Part shown: positions 1 through 10,201 of the stretch, piece after piece
Position numbering within the stretch: position 1 is the stretch's first letter
Layout: the number at the start of each line of letters is the position of its first letter
NCBI GenBank assembly: GCA_014529385.2
Contig: CM043957.1
Location: forward strand, 87,644,381 to 87,706,380
Direction of reading: 5' to 3'
Source of the DNA: Adiantum capillus-veneris
Taxonomy: Eukaryota; Streptophyta; Polypodiopsida; Polypodiales; Pteridaceae
DNA: 62,000 nt
Program-made: the position numbers and the translations under genes
Notes under the pieces: model-generated
What the model was told of the DNA's origin: nothing
The model's database searches: none
What the model saw: only the letters and a program-made list of their open reading frames with translations

Positions 1-117
1 TCGACTGACGACCCAAATAACCCGGGAAGTCAGTGCCTTTCTTCTGCTTTTTGCCGTGCTTTTTAGCTTTGTTCTGCACGTCAAAAAGCTGAGCAATTCC
101 TGCATCAACCACCTCTT

Positions 118-372
118 CTAGTTCCCGCTCTGTATATTTCTTATGAGCACTTCCTGAAAAGAAGTCTCGCTCATATATTTTGCAAATTTTGGGTCCTTTG
201 CAAAACTGAGCATCATCTTTGTTGCATCGCAGATCAATTGACGACGCTCCATCTCTCGACGCTCCGCCTGAGTAGACCGAGGCGGGCCATACTTCTTGCC
301 GGAATCTTCGTTCTGATCCCTTCCCATATCTCCGAATGCAGAGGGAGTCGACTGATTCTTGCCTGAAGCCAT
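118..372 (-). pseudogene. gag N-terminal remnant
   Basis: The open frame begins upstream inside the LTR and primer binding site, so the plausible initiator is the ATG at 372 (MASGKNQ...). It encodes 85 residues: a Ser/Gly/Asp-rich start, then a charged, probably helical stretch (QAERREMERRQLICDATKMM) and a C-terminal helix. A stop at 118 ends it far short of a normal gag of 300-500 residues, so this is either a short leader ORF or a truncated gag. The assignment rests on position just after the primer binding site; no CCHC motif is present. Confidence 0.45.
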
Positions 373-429
373 AGGTGCCGCGGAAAAAAAAATTGGGATC
401 GGATTTCCCGTAGAAGAGAAATCGGTCGT

Positions 430-441
430 GCTCTGATACCA
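430..441 (-). promoter_or_regulatory. Primer binding site for initiator Met-tRNA
   Basis: The minus strand reads TGGTATCAGAGC, the standard plant retrotransposon primer binding site complementary to the 3' end of initiator Met-tRNA. It lies one base inside the LTR edge and sets the orientation of the element. Confidence 0.9.
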
Positions 442-442
442 C

Positions 443-1094
443 TGTAACAGACTTGGACACTCCAAGTCAAGAATCTACCACGACAGCACCAAATAACCAC
501 TTCAAAACAATTCACAATTGATTCAACACTGGCCCGGTGGAGTACCTAGAGATAATGGCCCCAAAGACTGGCACCCCTTTCGGTATTTCTTTTTGTATTA
601 ATTTGAGTTCAAAGTACAAGAGTGCGGGCAAGCGCTCACACTCAGACTCTGCGTCCAGATGCTCTGAGTTGTGAGAGGCCTGCTCACATATTTAAAGTTA
701 CAAGGGTTGCTAAAAGCACAGCCCCAAAAGCTGAAATCAAAAGCTTCAAGTAAAAGCTTTTAAAATAAAGCAAAAGTTCTTCCTCTCTCTTTCTTTTAAT
801 AAATAAAGCAGCGAGGCTTTCTCTTTCTCTCTCTCTTGCTAAAATAAAGCAAAGAGGGTTCTCTCTCTCTTTCTCAGCAATTTGCGTAGAAAAAACAACG
901 CCAAAAAGCTGCCCAGCTTTCCGTAAATCACGCTGATGTCTAGCAAATCAGGGTTAGGGTTAGGGTTAAGGTTAGGGCAAAATTAGAGTTTCTAATTTTA
1001 GGGTTGGGTTTCAGCAGAATTAGGGTTTCTAGTTTTAGGGTTAGGGTTTCATCAAAATTAGGGTTTTTGGCAACCACGTCATCACTTTGTGACA
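443..1094 (-). repeat. 5' LTR with telomere-like GGGTTA runs
   Basis: On the minus strand it begins TGTCACAAAGTG at 1094 and ends CTGTTACA at 443, next to the primer binding site. It is about 652 bp. Positions 949-1075 contain many GGGTTA/GGGTTT words inside the LTR. The outer end TGTCACAAA matches the outer end of the LTR ending at 33517. Confidence 0.7.
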
Positions 1095-1420
1095 AGAGGG
1101 GGTTCTAAACCCCCCTTCAAGAGCCCCTCTCTCTATTGCCAGAGAGGTATTTTCTTTAGATTGCAGAAATGTTGATACAATGGATGTCGATGGTGAGATG
1201 CTGATGGGATCTTGTGGTAGATGCTTGGATTTGTGAGGCTAAGGGCTGAAAACACTAATGATAGTGGACTCACAACAAGGCTATGGCTGAAATCTGCAAT
1301 TGATGATACTTGAGGGCTGAATGCTGGAAACGCTGGGCTGATCTGCTCATGTGGGGCCTTCATTTTTGCGAGGTGGGCCTCTGCTTCCTACAAAAAGTCT
1401 AGCGTAGCACCTGCCCTTCT
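1095..1420 (-). repeat. Diverged LTR fragment related to the 25845/30289 LTR family
   Basis: From the GGGGGTTCTAAACCCCC fold-back at 1096-1114 through the CCTCTCT/AGAGAGG inverted repeat at about 1123-1147 and the repeated GCTGAAAACGCTGG-like words, this follows the order of the reverse complement of the LTR at 25845-27090 and of the solo LTR at 16679-17791. Similarity is patchy, so the ends are approximate. Confidence 0.45.
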
Positions 1421-1629
1421 TCATGAAGGACACTTTTTAAAATTTTCCCTTCAAATGATACTTGCATTTTTTGTGCCCTTTGAAATACCAAATTGCCAAA
1501 TTTACACCCTTAAAATCAAATTCAATGCAAAAATGTATGAAGTGACGTGGAATACAGGCGTAGACTCCGCTTGTCTCTCTAGAGAAAGTGTATCTCGGGA
1601 ACATGCCTATAGACCTTCAAGTATGGCTA
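1421..1629. other. Unassigned AT-rich stretch
   Basis: I see no coding signal or clear repeat here. It resembles degraded LTR or 3' UTR sequence, with CCCTTCNNGAAGG-like words also seen near 22530-22590. Confidence 0.3.
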
Positions 1630-2850
1630 CTGCTACAGTGGAACTCCATCGAAAATGATATAATTGCATGATCTGTTGCAACCCCAATAGGATGAGGCCC
1701 TATCACAAACGGGAGCGCATAACAATGTAAAATATACTCGGATAAATAAAATTTATCACTTAATATTGAAGCCAAAGGATATAGAGAGAAATAAATAGAG
1801 AGAGAGAGTGAGAAGATCGACACAGTACTGGGGACCAAAAGATGGGCTGGTCCCCCCCCTTAAAGAGTATTCTTTATTAGGGAGAATCTTTTTACAAGCA
1901 CAAGAACCGGAGAAAACCCCTCTGTTCTAAATCTCTGACTCGATGGTCGTTCCTTCCAATAAGAAAAATCCGAGAGACAAGCTCTCAATCCTTCTTCCGT
2001 CTGTACTCGGAGTTGAGACTCCACAGACAATTTCCAAATTCCGTTCCCGAAATTTCCAAGCGTAGGCCGAAGCCTTCTCGCTTCTCCTTCGCGATGAAGT
2101 ACCTGCAAACACACACGCAAACACACGACAACAATTCGTATGGCGAATCCACAATAAATACTTGTCGCTCTTGCGCGAGAAAAGCGACGTGTTTATTAGT
2201 CTCGCGCGATCTCTCGCCTCTTTTGGTGGCAGAGTCTTCTCTTGCTGGCGCTAGCAACCCCTTTTCAGTGAGGGCATGTGGTGCTTTTATAGCTTCTTCG
2301 CCACGGCACGAATAGCTGCTCGCGTAGAGATCGCGGCCGGTTTTTTTTTTTTTTCCCAAAAGAAAAAAATTTCCGCTGTTCTGCCAAAAAAAGAGAAAGA
2401 GAAAACGTTGGCTGATCTGTTGCCTTATTTATCGGATGGCTGCCCACTTATTAAATGGGCGGCCGGCTTATTTTTAAAAAAAGTCTGAATCTGCCCAAAA
2501 ACTCAATAAAACCTTATAAGTTAAAAACAATGCTTTCACATCACTTCCCAGGCGTCCCTGGATGCAACCACATGCACAAATGCAATGCAAACATAGATTC
2601 CTCGCGGGAAAGCGTTTGCTCTTCCCGGAAAACTCGTTCAAATTTTCCGCTTTTTAAGAAAAGCTTCTCAGAACCCATCTTTATTCTTGTGCTTGCGTCT
2701 TTACACGTATTCCTCTTTCCAATTCGGATTTCCTCTCGACTATGGATATCTCCACGTTTGCGAGAAAAGCAAGTAAAACTATTGGATGTCGGATATCTCC
2801 CCAAGCCATTTAGAATGGCTAGTCCATGTGTTGTCACCATCTCTAGTAGA
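1630..2850 (-). pseudogene. Inverted, broken LINE endonuclease fragments
   Basis: Three minus-strand pieces match the endonuclease of the LINE at 18475-22287. Positions 2755-2845 encode THGLAILNGL...FTCF, matching the frame at 19032-19110. Positions 2370-2465 (VGSHPINKATDQPTFS) and 1640-1720 (VIGPHPIGVATDHAIISF) both match the VGPRPVGVAVDHALVS segment near 19190-19240, which carries the catalytic Asp-His. The sequence between the pieces looks foreign or duplicated: about 290 bp with no recognised content, and an interval at 1720-2370 with polypyrimidine and polyadenylation-like words. It is dead. Its orientation is opposite to the RT fragment that starts at 2973. Confidence 0.6.
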
Positions 2851-2972
2851 TATCTCCTGTACTCTGTGTACTCCTCGTCTTGTGAGCTGCGACTAAGTCT
2901 GAGCTATGTAGTATCTATCTCTATCAACCTCTCCTTGGTCATGTCAAAAAAGGAATATTGTTGTTGGGTTGT

Positions 2973-3791
2973 CCCAAGGTTATGGTGTTTAACACCACAC
3001 CACAGTGGGTCAAGAGGTCAGCACCCACATTTACATATGGCTAGTAGATGGTGGAGTATACAGATACATACACCTATCTTGGGGTAGTCTTTAGTGGACC
3101 GTGTTTTCATTGAGGAGAGCAGCAAAGACTAGATTGACAAGAGCTTATGGGAGGATTGGAGAGGATGTGTTCGCAGGTTCAGTTTCAAGAACCTCGAACG
3201 AAGCTCTGGCTTTTTGACACTCTAGTGCTTTAGCTATGCTTTACGGAGTTCAGTTATAGGGATCCTCAATGGACCACCATGGCAGATCTGCTAGCACTGC
3301 TGGATGGAGATGTATGGAGAGGCCTTTCATCTCTATGATCTCTTGGATGATTCGGGCTAAGGCATGAGTGCCACATGAGATTATTCGAGCCGAGCTAGTT
3401 GCCCCCTCTCTCGTGGTCGAGGCACTTACTAGATCAATATCCTTCATGCATAATTTATGGGACCTCCCCAGAGACAGATATGCTTGGCTAGCCCTTAAGT
3501 CATCCGGACAGCTAGCACTACAAGGAAATACAGCATGCTGGTATGGGCAGATGACATCATGGTTTCAACCACATGATATCAACATGGATAGACTGCCTCC
3601 TTGGATGCACCCTCCGTATCTCTCACACGGACATAGATCACTAGACTCATATGCCAGGATCTGATTGAGCTATATACTAGGAGCACATGGATACATCCGA
3701 CACAAGAATTGGCACAAAGATGGCTTTCTATAGAGAACATCTTCTCCAACTCACAGAGGATGGATATGTGATCAGACCTACCTACATGGAC
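2973..3791 (+). pseudogene. LINE reverse transcriptase C-terminal fragment (copy A of the CT-tailed family)
   Basis: The DNA is closely similar to 20650-21490 of LINE copy D, from CCAAGGTTATGG through the post-RT segments (YLGVVFSGP, RTKLWLFD, IRAKASVP, ALTRS-SFMH, DRYAWLAL). The frame is broken by indels and stops, with only the 98-residue piece at 3368-3664 left open. It stops abruptly at 3791, where the truncated LTR of the next element begins, so it has no 3' tail. Confidence 0.8.
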
Positions 3792-3907
3792 CCATCCGTA
3801 TCCCTGCCACGTGTCACTTCCCAGAGTGTCCGTCCAGTGTGAACAGACCAGACCAACTGTACTAACTGTAACTGTGTCCTATGAAAGTGACACTGTAGCC
3901 TGCTACA
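3792..3907 (-). repeat. Truncated 3' LTR (first 116 bp only)
   Basis: These 116 bases match 14094-14209 with only about four differences. The outer end on the minus strand is TGTAGCAGGCTACAG at 3907. The repeat stops at 3792 where LINE copy A begins, so the remainder of this LTR has been lost. The region just inside (3908-3920) has only a weak purine tract. Confidence 0.75.
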
Positions 3908-4317
3908 GGTTGCCCGCCACAAGACTGGTCACCGTCTCGGTGAGCCAAAACTGAATGAACTGCAAAAATAACTATATGTACAATGAAAGGTGGGGTAAGA
4001 GCACAGTCCTGTCACCCAAGGGAAAGTGTCGTCGCCACTGCTGCTCCAGAAGTATCCGGATCGGGAGGAGCCATCAGATCGATTGTGTAACTATGCGGTT
4101 GCTGTACTGTGCTCTGCATAACCTGGTTTCCTGTGGTTGTAGCAGCCATCTGTTGTACAGCGGATGGAAGCACCTACCCTGAAGTGAACTCCGGACGCCT
4201 AGTAACACATCCATGGCGGTGTGCACCAGCAAAACCGTCACAACAAGGAACACTCTGGCTCTGCATGTGTGGCATCTGGACCTGAGACCCCTGCTGAGTG
4301 AAGTACTGGAACTGGGG

Positions 4318-6147
4318 CTATGGGTAGTGTCCCATGAACTGCTGAGAGGGCTGAGAGGGACCTGCTGGCGCTGCAAAGCCTGCTGGATTCTGGACCGGCC
4401 CAATCCATCCATATCCCACAGGAGCCTGGGTAGGCCTGTTATCATACATAAGCATTTCTTGAAATCCCTGCACCTGTGCTTTTAGGTCATCAATAGTCCT
4501 CGACTTTATCTTCAATGCCTGCTGTAGTGCAAAAATCGTTGCATCTCGATCTGCGATGGCACTCTCGGCAACTCGCAGAGATCCCTCCATAGCTGCGTAT
4601 GTAGCGGAGTGATGTTGGTGGGTTGCAGCTAGCTACTCCGCGCCTAGCTCGATGGTGGCAACAGCAGTTCTGGAGTCCTGAAGTAACTTCTCTGAAAGCT
4701 GAAACAGAGAAGTGAAGTCGGTCCTACCTGAAGATCCCTTAGATGGATGTGATGCTGGAGGGCGCCCATGTGGCACAGCCGGCGAGCTAGAAGTAGGTAC
4801 AGTTGGTGTAGTAGGTGTCTAGGAGATTGTTGTTGTAGGTGGAGCGAGAGACATGTTGACCGGTGTATGAGTGAAGATGGGAGAAGAAGAAAGAGGATCC
4901 TGTATGGGTGAAGTGACAATCCTGTCCTGAGGAGCGGCAGTAGACACTGGTGTCGGCACAGCAGAACCAGGTGTAGAAGTAGACGTATGACGCTGAAAAT
5001 GTACCCTAGTTTGCTGGCTCTCAGAAACTGGCAAGGAGAGTAGAGACTTCACTGTATCCTTCACCACTTTCGCCTTGATCTTCTTTTTCTTGGTGACTAT
5101 GGGGTCAACCTGCATGCTCACGGTTTTCCTTTTCCCTTTCGAGGTTCCCTGTTCCTCATCCACTTCATTTATGTTAATAGGTATGTTTATGACCCATGCC
5201 AAGAGAGGTGCCGCAAAACATTTAAAACTTAACTGCATAGACTGCACTTGGGCCCGAAATCTTTTAGCCCTAGATTGCAAAGATATGAAGAGAATTTGGT
5301 GGAATCCACATGGGATAGTGTGGATTAAACAGTATAGCCCGTCGCAGTGGGAGAATGTAGTGAGAAGATCTGTTTTTACCTTGTCTTCGTTGGCATCCCG
5401 AGCCAGAAAGTAATACCTGAAGATTGCGAGAAGCCGTCTGTTTCGCTCATAATTTGGGTGATCCGAGATCAATAGCTCTTGACATGCTTGAGTTGTCGCA
5501 TCCTTGGACAACAAAGAGAAAGTGCGAGTAGTAGACTTCACAGCTGGAAAGTTGGTCATACCCATGGCATGGCCAAGCCTTGTAGCTGTTAGCTTGTGGC
5601 CCCGGACCTTTGGAAAGTCTTTCAACACTTGATGTATCAGTTTTGCTGGAACCGTATCAGGTAAATTTGCATCAGCCAATGCTGTGAGGCCCAGAGTCCG
5701 TAGCTGAGCCGTCGAAAGCACCTCACTGAGAGATGGTCAAGGTTGCTGCATATGAAAATTTAATTGGAATGCTGTGCGATTTTTTGAAGAAGCAGGCCTC
5801 TTGATTTCATGAGTGATGATTTGCTGCTTTTCTTTTTTCTGAGCCACTTTTGAATGTTCCTCCTGATCACTAGAAGCACCTGACTCGGAATTTACATCTG
5901 AATCATCAGATGCTGCTGAGTCTGCTTTGTAGCTCTCATCACTTGGGTCACTGGAGGTAAAGTCATCTATGTCATGGCTGCTGCTGCTTGCAGATACTTC
6001 CTCTGCTTCGCTCTCTGATTCTGCAACCAGAGGTTTCCTCCTCTTCAACTCTACCTTTTTCTTGCTACTTCCTTCTGGCTGTTTCTCCTGCTTGCTACCT
6101 CCTGCCATGGTGAGGTCGGAGTAGATAAGTGATGGAAAAGTACTCAA
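4318..6147 (-). pseudogene. Additional ORF downstream of integrase, unknown function
   Basis: One frame runs 610 codons from the ATG at 6147 to the stop at 4318, interrupted by three in-frame stops at 5737-5739, 4819-4821 and 4633-4635. Residues 1-136 are acidic, Ser-rich and Lys-rich (repeated D/E/S blocks). Residues 145-320 look globular, with hydrophobic helices (for example LLAIFRYYFLARDANEDKVK). A Lys/Arg-rich stretch (TKKKKIKAKVVK) could be a nuclear signal. A Pro/Ser/Thr-rich linker follows, then a short coiled coil (residues 520-560) and a Gln/Pro-rich tail. I recognise no family. By position it is an additional ORF, as in several Tat/Athila-like plant elements; envelope features such as a signal peptide and transmembrane anchor are not visible. 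Confidence 0.6.
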
Positions 6148-6162
6148 TCAAATGCAGACCAA

Positions 6163-6850
6163 GTTGGATTCTCTGCAAAACGATTTAGGCTCGGGCGAGT
6201 TCGAACAAAAATAGGGCAGGGGCGAAGTTGGATTCTCTGCAGAACGATTTAGGCTGGGGTGAGTTCGAACAAAAATAGGGCAAGGGCAAAATTGGGTGGG
6301 TAGAGGGTAGGGCGAGAAGAACAAAAATAGTGCAGGGGCGAAATTGGGTGGGTAGAGGGGAGGGGCGAGAGGGGGTGATGTGAGAGGGTAGGGGCGAGGG
6401 GGGGTGCTGGGAGAGGGGGTAGGGGCGAGAGTTAGAGGGTAGGGGCGAGAGGGGTTGTTGGGAGAGGGTAGGGGCGAGATTAGAGGGTAGGGGCGAGAGG
6501 GTGTGCTGCGCAGAGAGGGTAGGGGCGAGGGGTATAGGGTAGGGGCGAGAGGGGTGGTGGGAGAGGGTAGGGCGAGAGTGGTAGGGTAGGGGCGAGGGGT
6601 ATAGGGTAGGGGTGAGAGGGGTGCTGGGAGAGGGTAGGGGAGAGGTTAGAGGGTAGGGGCGAGAGGGGGTGCTGGCAGAGGGTAGGGGCGAGGGCGAGGG
6701 TATAGGTAAGGGGCGAGAGGGGTGTTGGGAGAGGGTAGGGGCGAGAGTGGGAGGGTAGGGGCGAGGGGTGCTAGGAGAGGGTAGGGGCGAGAGGGGTGCG
6801 GAGAGGGTAGGGGCGAGGGTTAGAGGGTAGGGGGGCGAGAGTAGTGCAAC
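6163..6850 (+). repeat. G-rich minisatellite, core TAGGGGCGAGAG
   Basis: Two roughly 62-bp imperfect repeats (GGATTCTCTGCA-AACGATTTAGGC...) open the block. It then becomes a long irregular array of AGAGGGTAGGGGCGAG units with variants (GGGGTGCTGGGAGAGGGTAGGGGCGAG). Runs of four or more Gs on the plus strand are frequent. It lies between pol and the additional ORF of the surrounding element. Confidence 0.9.
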
Positions 6851-7433
6851 TGGGAAAAATTGGGAAAAATTTAATAGGGGCTAATTTATTAAGGATAGGC
6901 GACTTTTACAAGGGCTGAGGCCTAGGGGCGAATCCAGGCAAAGGAGTGCAAATTTCACAGGCCCAACTATTTGCAGCCGGCAGCTATGAAGAGGGACAAA
7001 TTGGGAGGAAAGGGAGCAGAAGTTGGAGAGAGCAGAGGGAACAATGCTCAGCCATTTTTGAAGAAGGTCAAGCAAGGCCTAGATTAAGAACTTACCTACC
7101 AAATTTTTACTGACAAGCTACTTATGTGCGGCAGACCTTGAGAGGAGTTAGTACCCTTAAAGAAAAGATCACCAAAGAGGGCTAGGAGCTTCATTGGATA
7201 ACACTGATGATAGAACAATTAGAGAAAGAGTGACTGAATTGTAAGAAGTGGAAGACAATATCCAATTACCGAGACTGAGTGGAAAATGATACTTCAGACT
7301 GAAAGATGGAAACTTCTACAAACCTAGCAGAGATTGCAACATAACAGAACCTTCCGTTCTGTTGGTGGAAAGGGAGTTGGGATGACAGTGATGGGATATG
7401 TGAACCAACATATGGCGAAATGCTGCCGATTGC
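6851..7433. other. Non-coding spacer between integrase and the minisatellite
   Basis: The 583 bp just after the integrase stop in the element's direction contain no convincing ORF, only a 64-codon open stretch without recognisable motifs. It is probably element 3' untranslated sequence. Confidence 0.4.
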
Positions 7434-8276
7434 TTACTCAAAGTAATAGCACTTGATTCTGGAGCCATTTACCAGAGGCAGTGGGACACCTTCTAGAGTG
7501 ACTAACCGGACTGCCCCCTGTGGTAAAATCTCTTCCACCACGAATTGCCCTTGCCAAGCTGGAACCAGCTTCTTTGCTTTTTTCAAATATTTTGCTTGAT
7601 AGAGTAGCACCAATGTGCCTTGCGTTATTTTCGGCTTTCTGAGGTGGCGATCATGCCACGCTTTGCGACGAAGTTGCTCCGCTTGCAGAGCATGAGAAGC
7701 TAAAAGGCGGCTTTCCTCCAATAAGGTAAGACGGGATATAGAAGCAACTTCCATGCCCCAACTTGCACGCAGACTCCCCACCCTAGGGGATCCGGAGTTA
7801 AACTCAAATGGAGCTATGGCTTCCAAACTGAAAGCGAGTTGAAAAGGTGTGTGATTCGTTGTTGCTTTGAAAGATGTGCGGTATGCCCAAAGAGTGTTAT
7901 GCACAGCCTGAGCCCACGATGCTGGATGGAGATGACATGCTTTCCTCAGGAGTGCGATCATAACCTTGTTGGTGCTCTCGGCCTGCCCATTGGCTCTAGG
8001 GGAATAAGAGCACGACTTGCGATGAAAAAACTTGTAATTGGCCAACAAAGTTGAGATCATGTCATTGACAAAATGATTGCCCCTATCACTGGTGATCTCT
8101 AAGGGACATCCAAATCTGCATAAAATATTTTCATATAAAAATTTGGCTACTGTATTGCCAGTGCAATCGACTGTCGCCAGTACCTCTGCCCACTTTGTTG
8201 CATAGTCTGTAGCCACTAGCAGATATTTGCGATTACCTGGTTGAGCCGAGGGATATATTGGACCCACAAAGTCCAA
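7434..8276 (-). pseudogene. Integrase catalytic core and C-terminal domain
   Basis: Starts at the catalytic core: DFVGPIYPS supplies the first Asp, ITSDRGNHFVND the second and ANGQAEST the Glu, so the D,D-E triad is intact. After it come the WAYRT segment and a basic C-terminal domain (RRKAWHDRHLRK ... GTLVLLYQAKYLKKAKKLVPAWQGQFVVEEILPQGAVRLV, described in pieces). It ends VNGSRIKCYYFE without a chromodomain. An in-frame stop at 8277-8279 separates it from the HHCC part; the codon sits where related proteins have Trp before the GLDFVGP motif. The enzyme would join element cDNA to chromosomal DNA in the nucleus. Confidence 0.9.
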
Positions 8277-8279
8277 GCC

Positions 8280-8975
8280 TCATCTCTCAAAAGGTAGCCA
8301 CGCCATCGAAACCTGCAGAGGACGGTTGGATTGCTTACTTGGCTTCGGCCCACAGCGCTGGCACACATCACAAACCTTAGAATATGCTATTGCATCCTTA
8401 AAAACGTAGGGCCACCATAGACCACTCTCTAGAATCTTATGGGCACTGATGTGACCAGGGTAATGGCCACCAGTGGGACCATTGTGGGCATCCTCCAGAA
8501 TATGCTCCACCTCATGAGGCGAGACACAACGCTTCAGAACACCATTTGGTCTCGATTTGTAGAGCTGGCCCCCAATCAGAGTGAAAGGCCTGGACTTCAA
8601 CAGCAATCTCCTCTTCTGCAGTGGAGATGCCTTCTCTGGGTACAGCCCAGTAGATAGAAAATGTAAGACCTCGCCGTACCATTCCGGTGTTGTATCGATT
8701 TTAAAAAGACTGCTATCTGGAAAGTCATCCGCAATCCCGGTAGCTTCTTCACCTGTTTGAATGCGAGAGAGGTGGTCAGCCATTACATGATGCTTACAAG
8801 GACGGAGTACCACTTCAAAATCAAACTCTTGGAATAGGAGCAGCCATCGCCATACTCGACCTGCGACCTGTGGCTTATTAAGCAGATAGCGCAAGGCATG
8901 GTGATCAGTAATAATTGTGAAGTAGACCCCTAGCAAATAGTGACGAAATTTTTGTAGAGCATACACTATAGCCAA
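8280..8975 (-). pseudogene. RNase H C-terminal half and integrase HHCC zinc-binding domain
   Basis: Begins with the RNase H segment (AIVYALQKFRHYLLG, FTIITDHHALRYLL, RVWRWLLLFQEFDFEV, HHVMADHLSR) that carries the terminal catalytic Asp/His region of Ty3 RNase H. About 70 residues of linker follow, then the HHCC finger of integrase (VEHILEDAHNG-TGGHYPG-H...CDVCQRC). It is bounded by in-frame stops at both ends (8976-8978 and 8277-8279), in the same frame as the flanking pieces, so only two point mutations separate the three ORFs. Confidence 0.88.
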
Positions 8976-8978
8976 ACC

Positions 8979-9275
8979 TTACCTCTCTGTGGCGCTATAG
9001 TTGCGCTCTGCTTTGGTGAGCAGGCGACTTGCATAATGTACAGGGCGATCCAAGTTGAACTCTTTGCTAGGCTGAGTCAGCACAGCACCCACAGCCAGTA
9101 AACTGGCATCTGTATGCACATGAAAAGGTAGGGCCCAATCCGGGGCAACAAGAATAGGCGCTTCAGTGAGGCGTTTTTTGAGGTATGCAAATGCTTCGGC
9201 CTCAAGTGTTGACCACTGTAAGGGAACAGCAGCACTGGTGAGCCGGGTCAATGGTTGAGCCACCTGTGCATACAT
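8979..9275 (-). pseudogene. RT thumb to RNase H N-terminal segment
   Basis: Encodes AQPLTRLTSA, LQWSTLEAEAFAYLKKRLTEAPIL and PFHVHTDASLLAVGAVLTQ, the connection region and first RNase H strand with its catalytic Asp in the HTDAS motif. It ends at NYSATER with an in-frame TAA where GAA (Glu) is expected. A one-base deletion near 9300 shifts the frame relative to the RT ORF upstream (GHTG|YHRRFIR). Confidence 0.85.
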
Positions 9276-9385
9276 ACGTATAAACCTGCGATGATAGCGG
9301 TGTGGCCCACAAAGCTCTGAACACCTTTGGGATTTATGGGAGGAGGTAACTTCAAGATGGCCACTATCTTCTCTGGGTCAGGTGC

Positions 9386-10201
9386 TCAACCTTGAGCAGA
9401 GACCACATGGCCCAACAGTGTGCCCTCTGTGACCAAAAAATGACACTTGTTCGGATTGAGCTTCAACCGGGCCTCTCTGCACCTGAGGAAGACTGCAGAG
9501 AGCTGAGCAAGATGCTCCTTTAGATTTTCTACTTGGGTCGAACATTGAGCACCCGAGAAGGTGGAAAAGTCGTCCATGAATATGTGAAGGTGATCAGTAA
9601 GCAAAGGACAAAAGATGAGATATACTATGCGATTGAAAGAAGGCGGTGCATTTTTAAGCCCAAAAGACATTCTAGTGTCGATGAAAATACCCCAGGGAGT
9701 CACAAAAGCTGTTTTGATTTGGTCGTCAAGATGTATTCCTAACTGATTGTAGCCGATGAACCCGTCCATAAAACTATACAATACCTAGCTAGCGACATCT
9801 TCGAGAACTCTCTCAGTGAAAGGTGTCGGAAATCCATCAGGGATTGTGACCTTATTCAAAGCCAGGTAGTCGACGCAAACTCGAATTTTGTTGGACTGCT
9901 TCTTTGGGGCAATAACCATAGGGGACAACCATTCTGAGTGCTCTACTGGTACAATAATACCTGCTTCTTGCATTTTTTCCAACTCGATTTTGACTGCTTC
10001 TACATACTTGGGATTCAGTTTGTAAGCCCGTCCTCTGACCGGCTTAGCCCCCTCAACCAGAGGAATTGTGTGTACTCCTAGCTCTGCTGGGATTCCTTCC
10101 AAATCATGGTAAGACCAGGCAAACACATCCTTGAAAGAGCGCACGAAAGAGATTACCAGGTCGAGTAGAGCGGGGTGATCCCATAACCAAGTGGCTAACA
10201 A
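9386..10201 (-). pseudogene. Reverse transcriptase core, split by a stop
   Basis: Two in-frame pieces (10201-9785 and 9781-9386) separated by a single stop at 9782-9784 encode a Ty3 reverse transcriptase. Visible blocks are VRGRAYKLNPKY, AGIIVPVEHSEWLSPMVIAPKK, IRVCVDYLALNKVT, SFMDGFIGYNQL, TAFVTPWGIF, MSFGLKNAPPSFNR, the polymerase box HIFMDDFSTFS (FMDD in place of the usual Y/F-x-DD) and NKCHFLVTEGTLLGHVVS. A further stop follows at 9384. The upstream ORF start at 10201 lies within coding sequence and is only the first Met. Confidence 0.9.

Larger units (their letters stand above)
1..1094 (-). mobile_element. 5' end of a minus-strand LTR retrotransposon (runs off the window)
   Basis: Reading leftwards on the minus strand, a long terminal repeat (1094 to 443) is followed after one base by a 12-bp primer binding site and then a gag-like reading frame, and the element leaves the window at base 1. 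The LTR shares the block CCCCTTTCGGTATTTCTTT with the LTR at 32804-33517, so the two elements belong to related families. No TSD can be tested because the 3' end is outside. Confidence 0.75.

Noticed and set aside
949-1075. True interstitial telomere
   Set aside because: The words are irregular, mostly GGGTTA rather than the plant TTTAGGG array, and lie inside an LTR with defined ends.
2013-2315. 100-codon plus-strand ORF
   Set aside because: No domain, overlaps other open frames on the opposite strand, and lies in broken LINE/LTR sequence.
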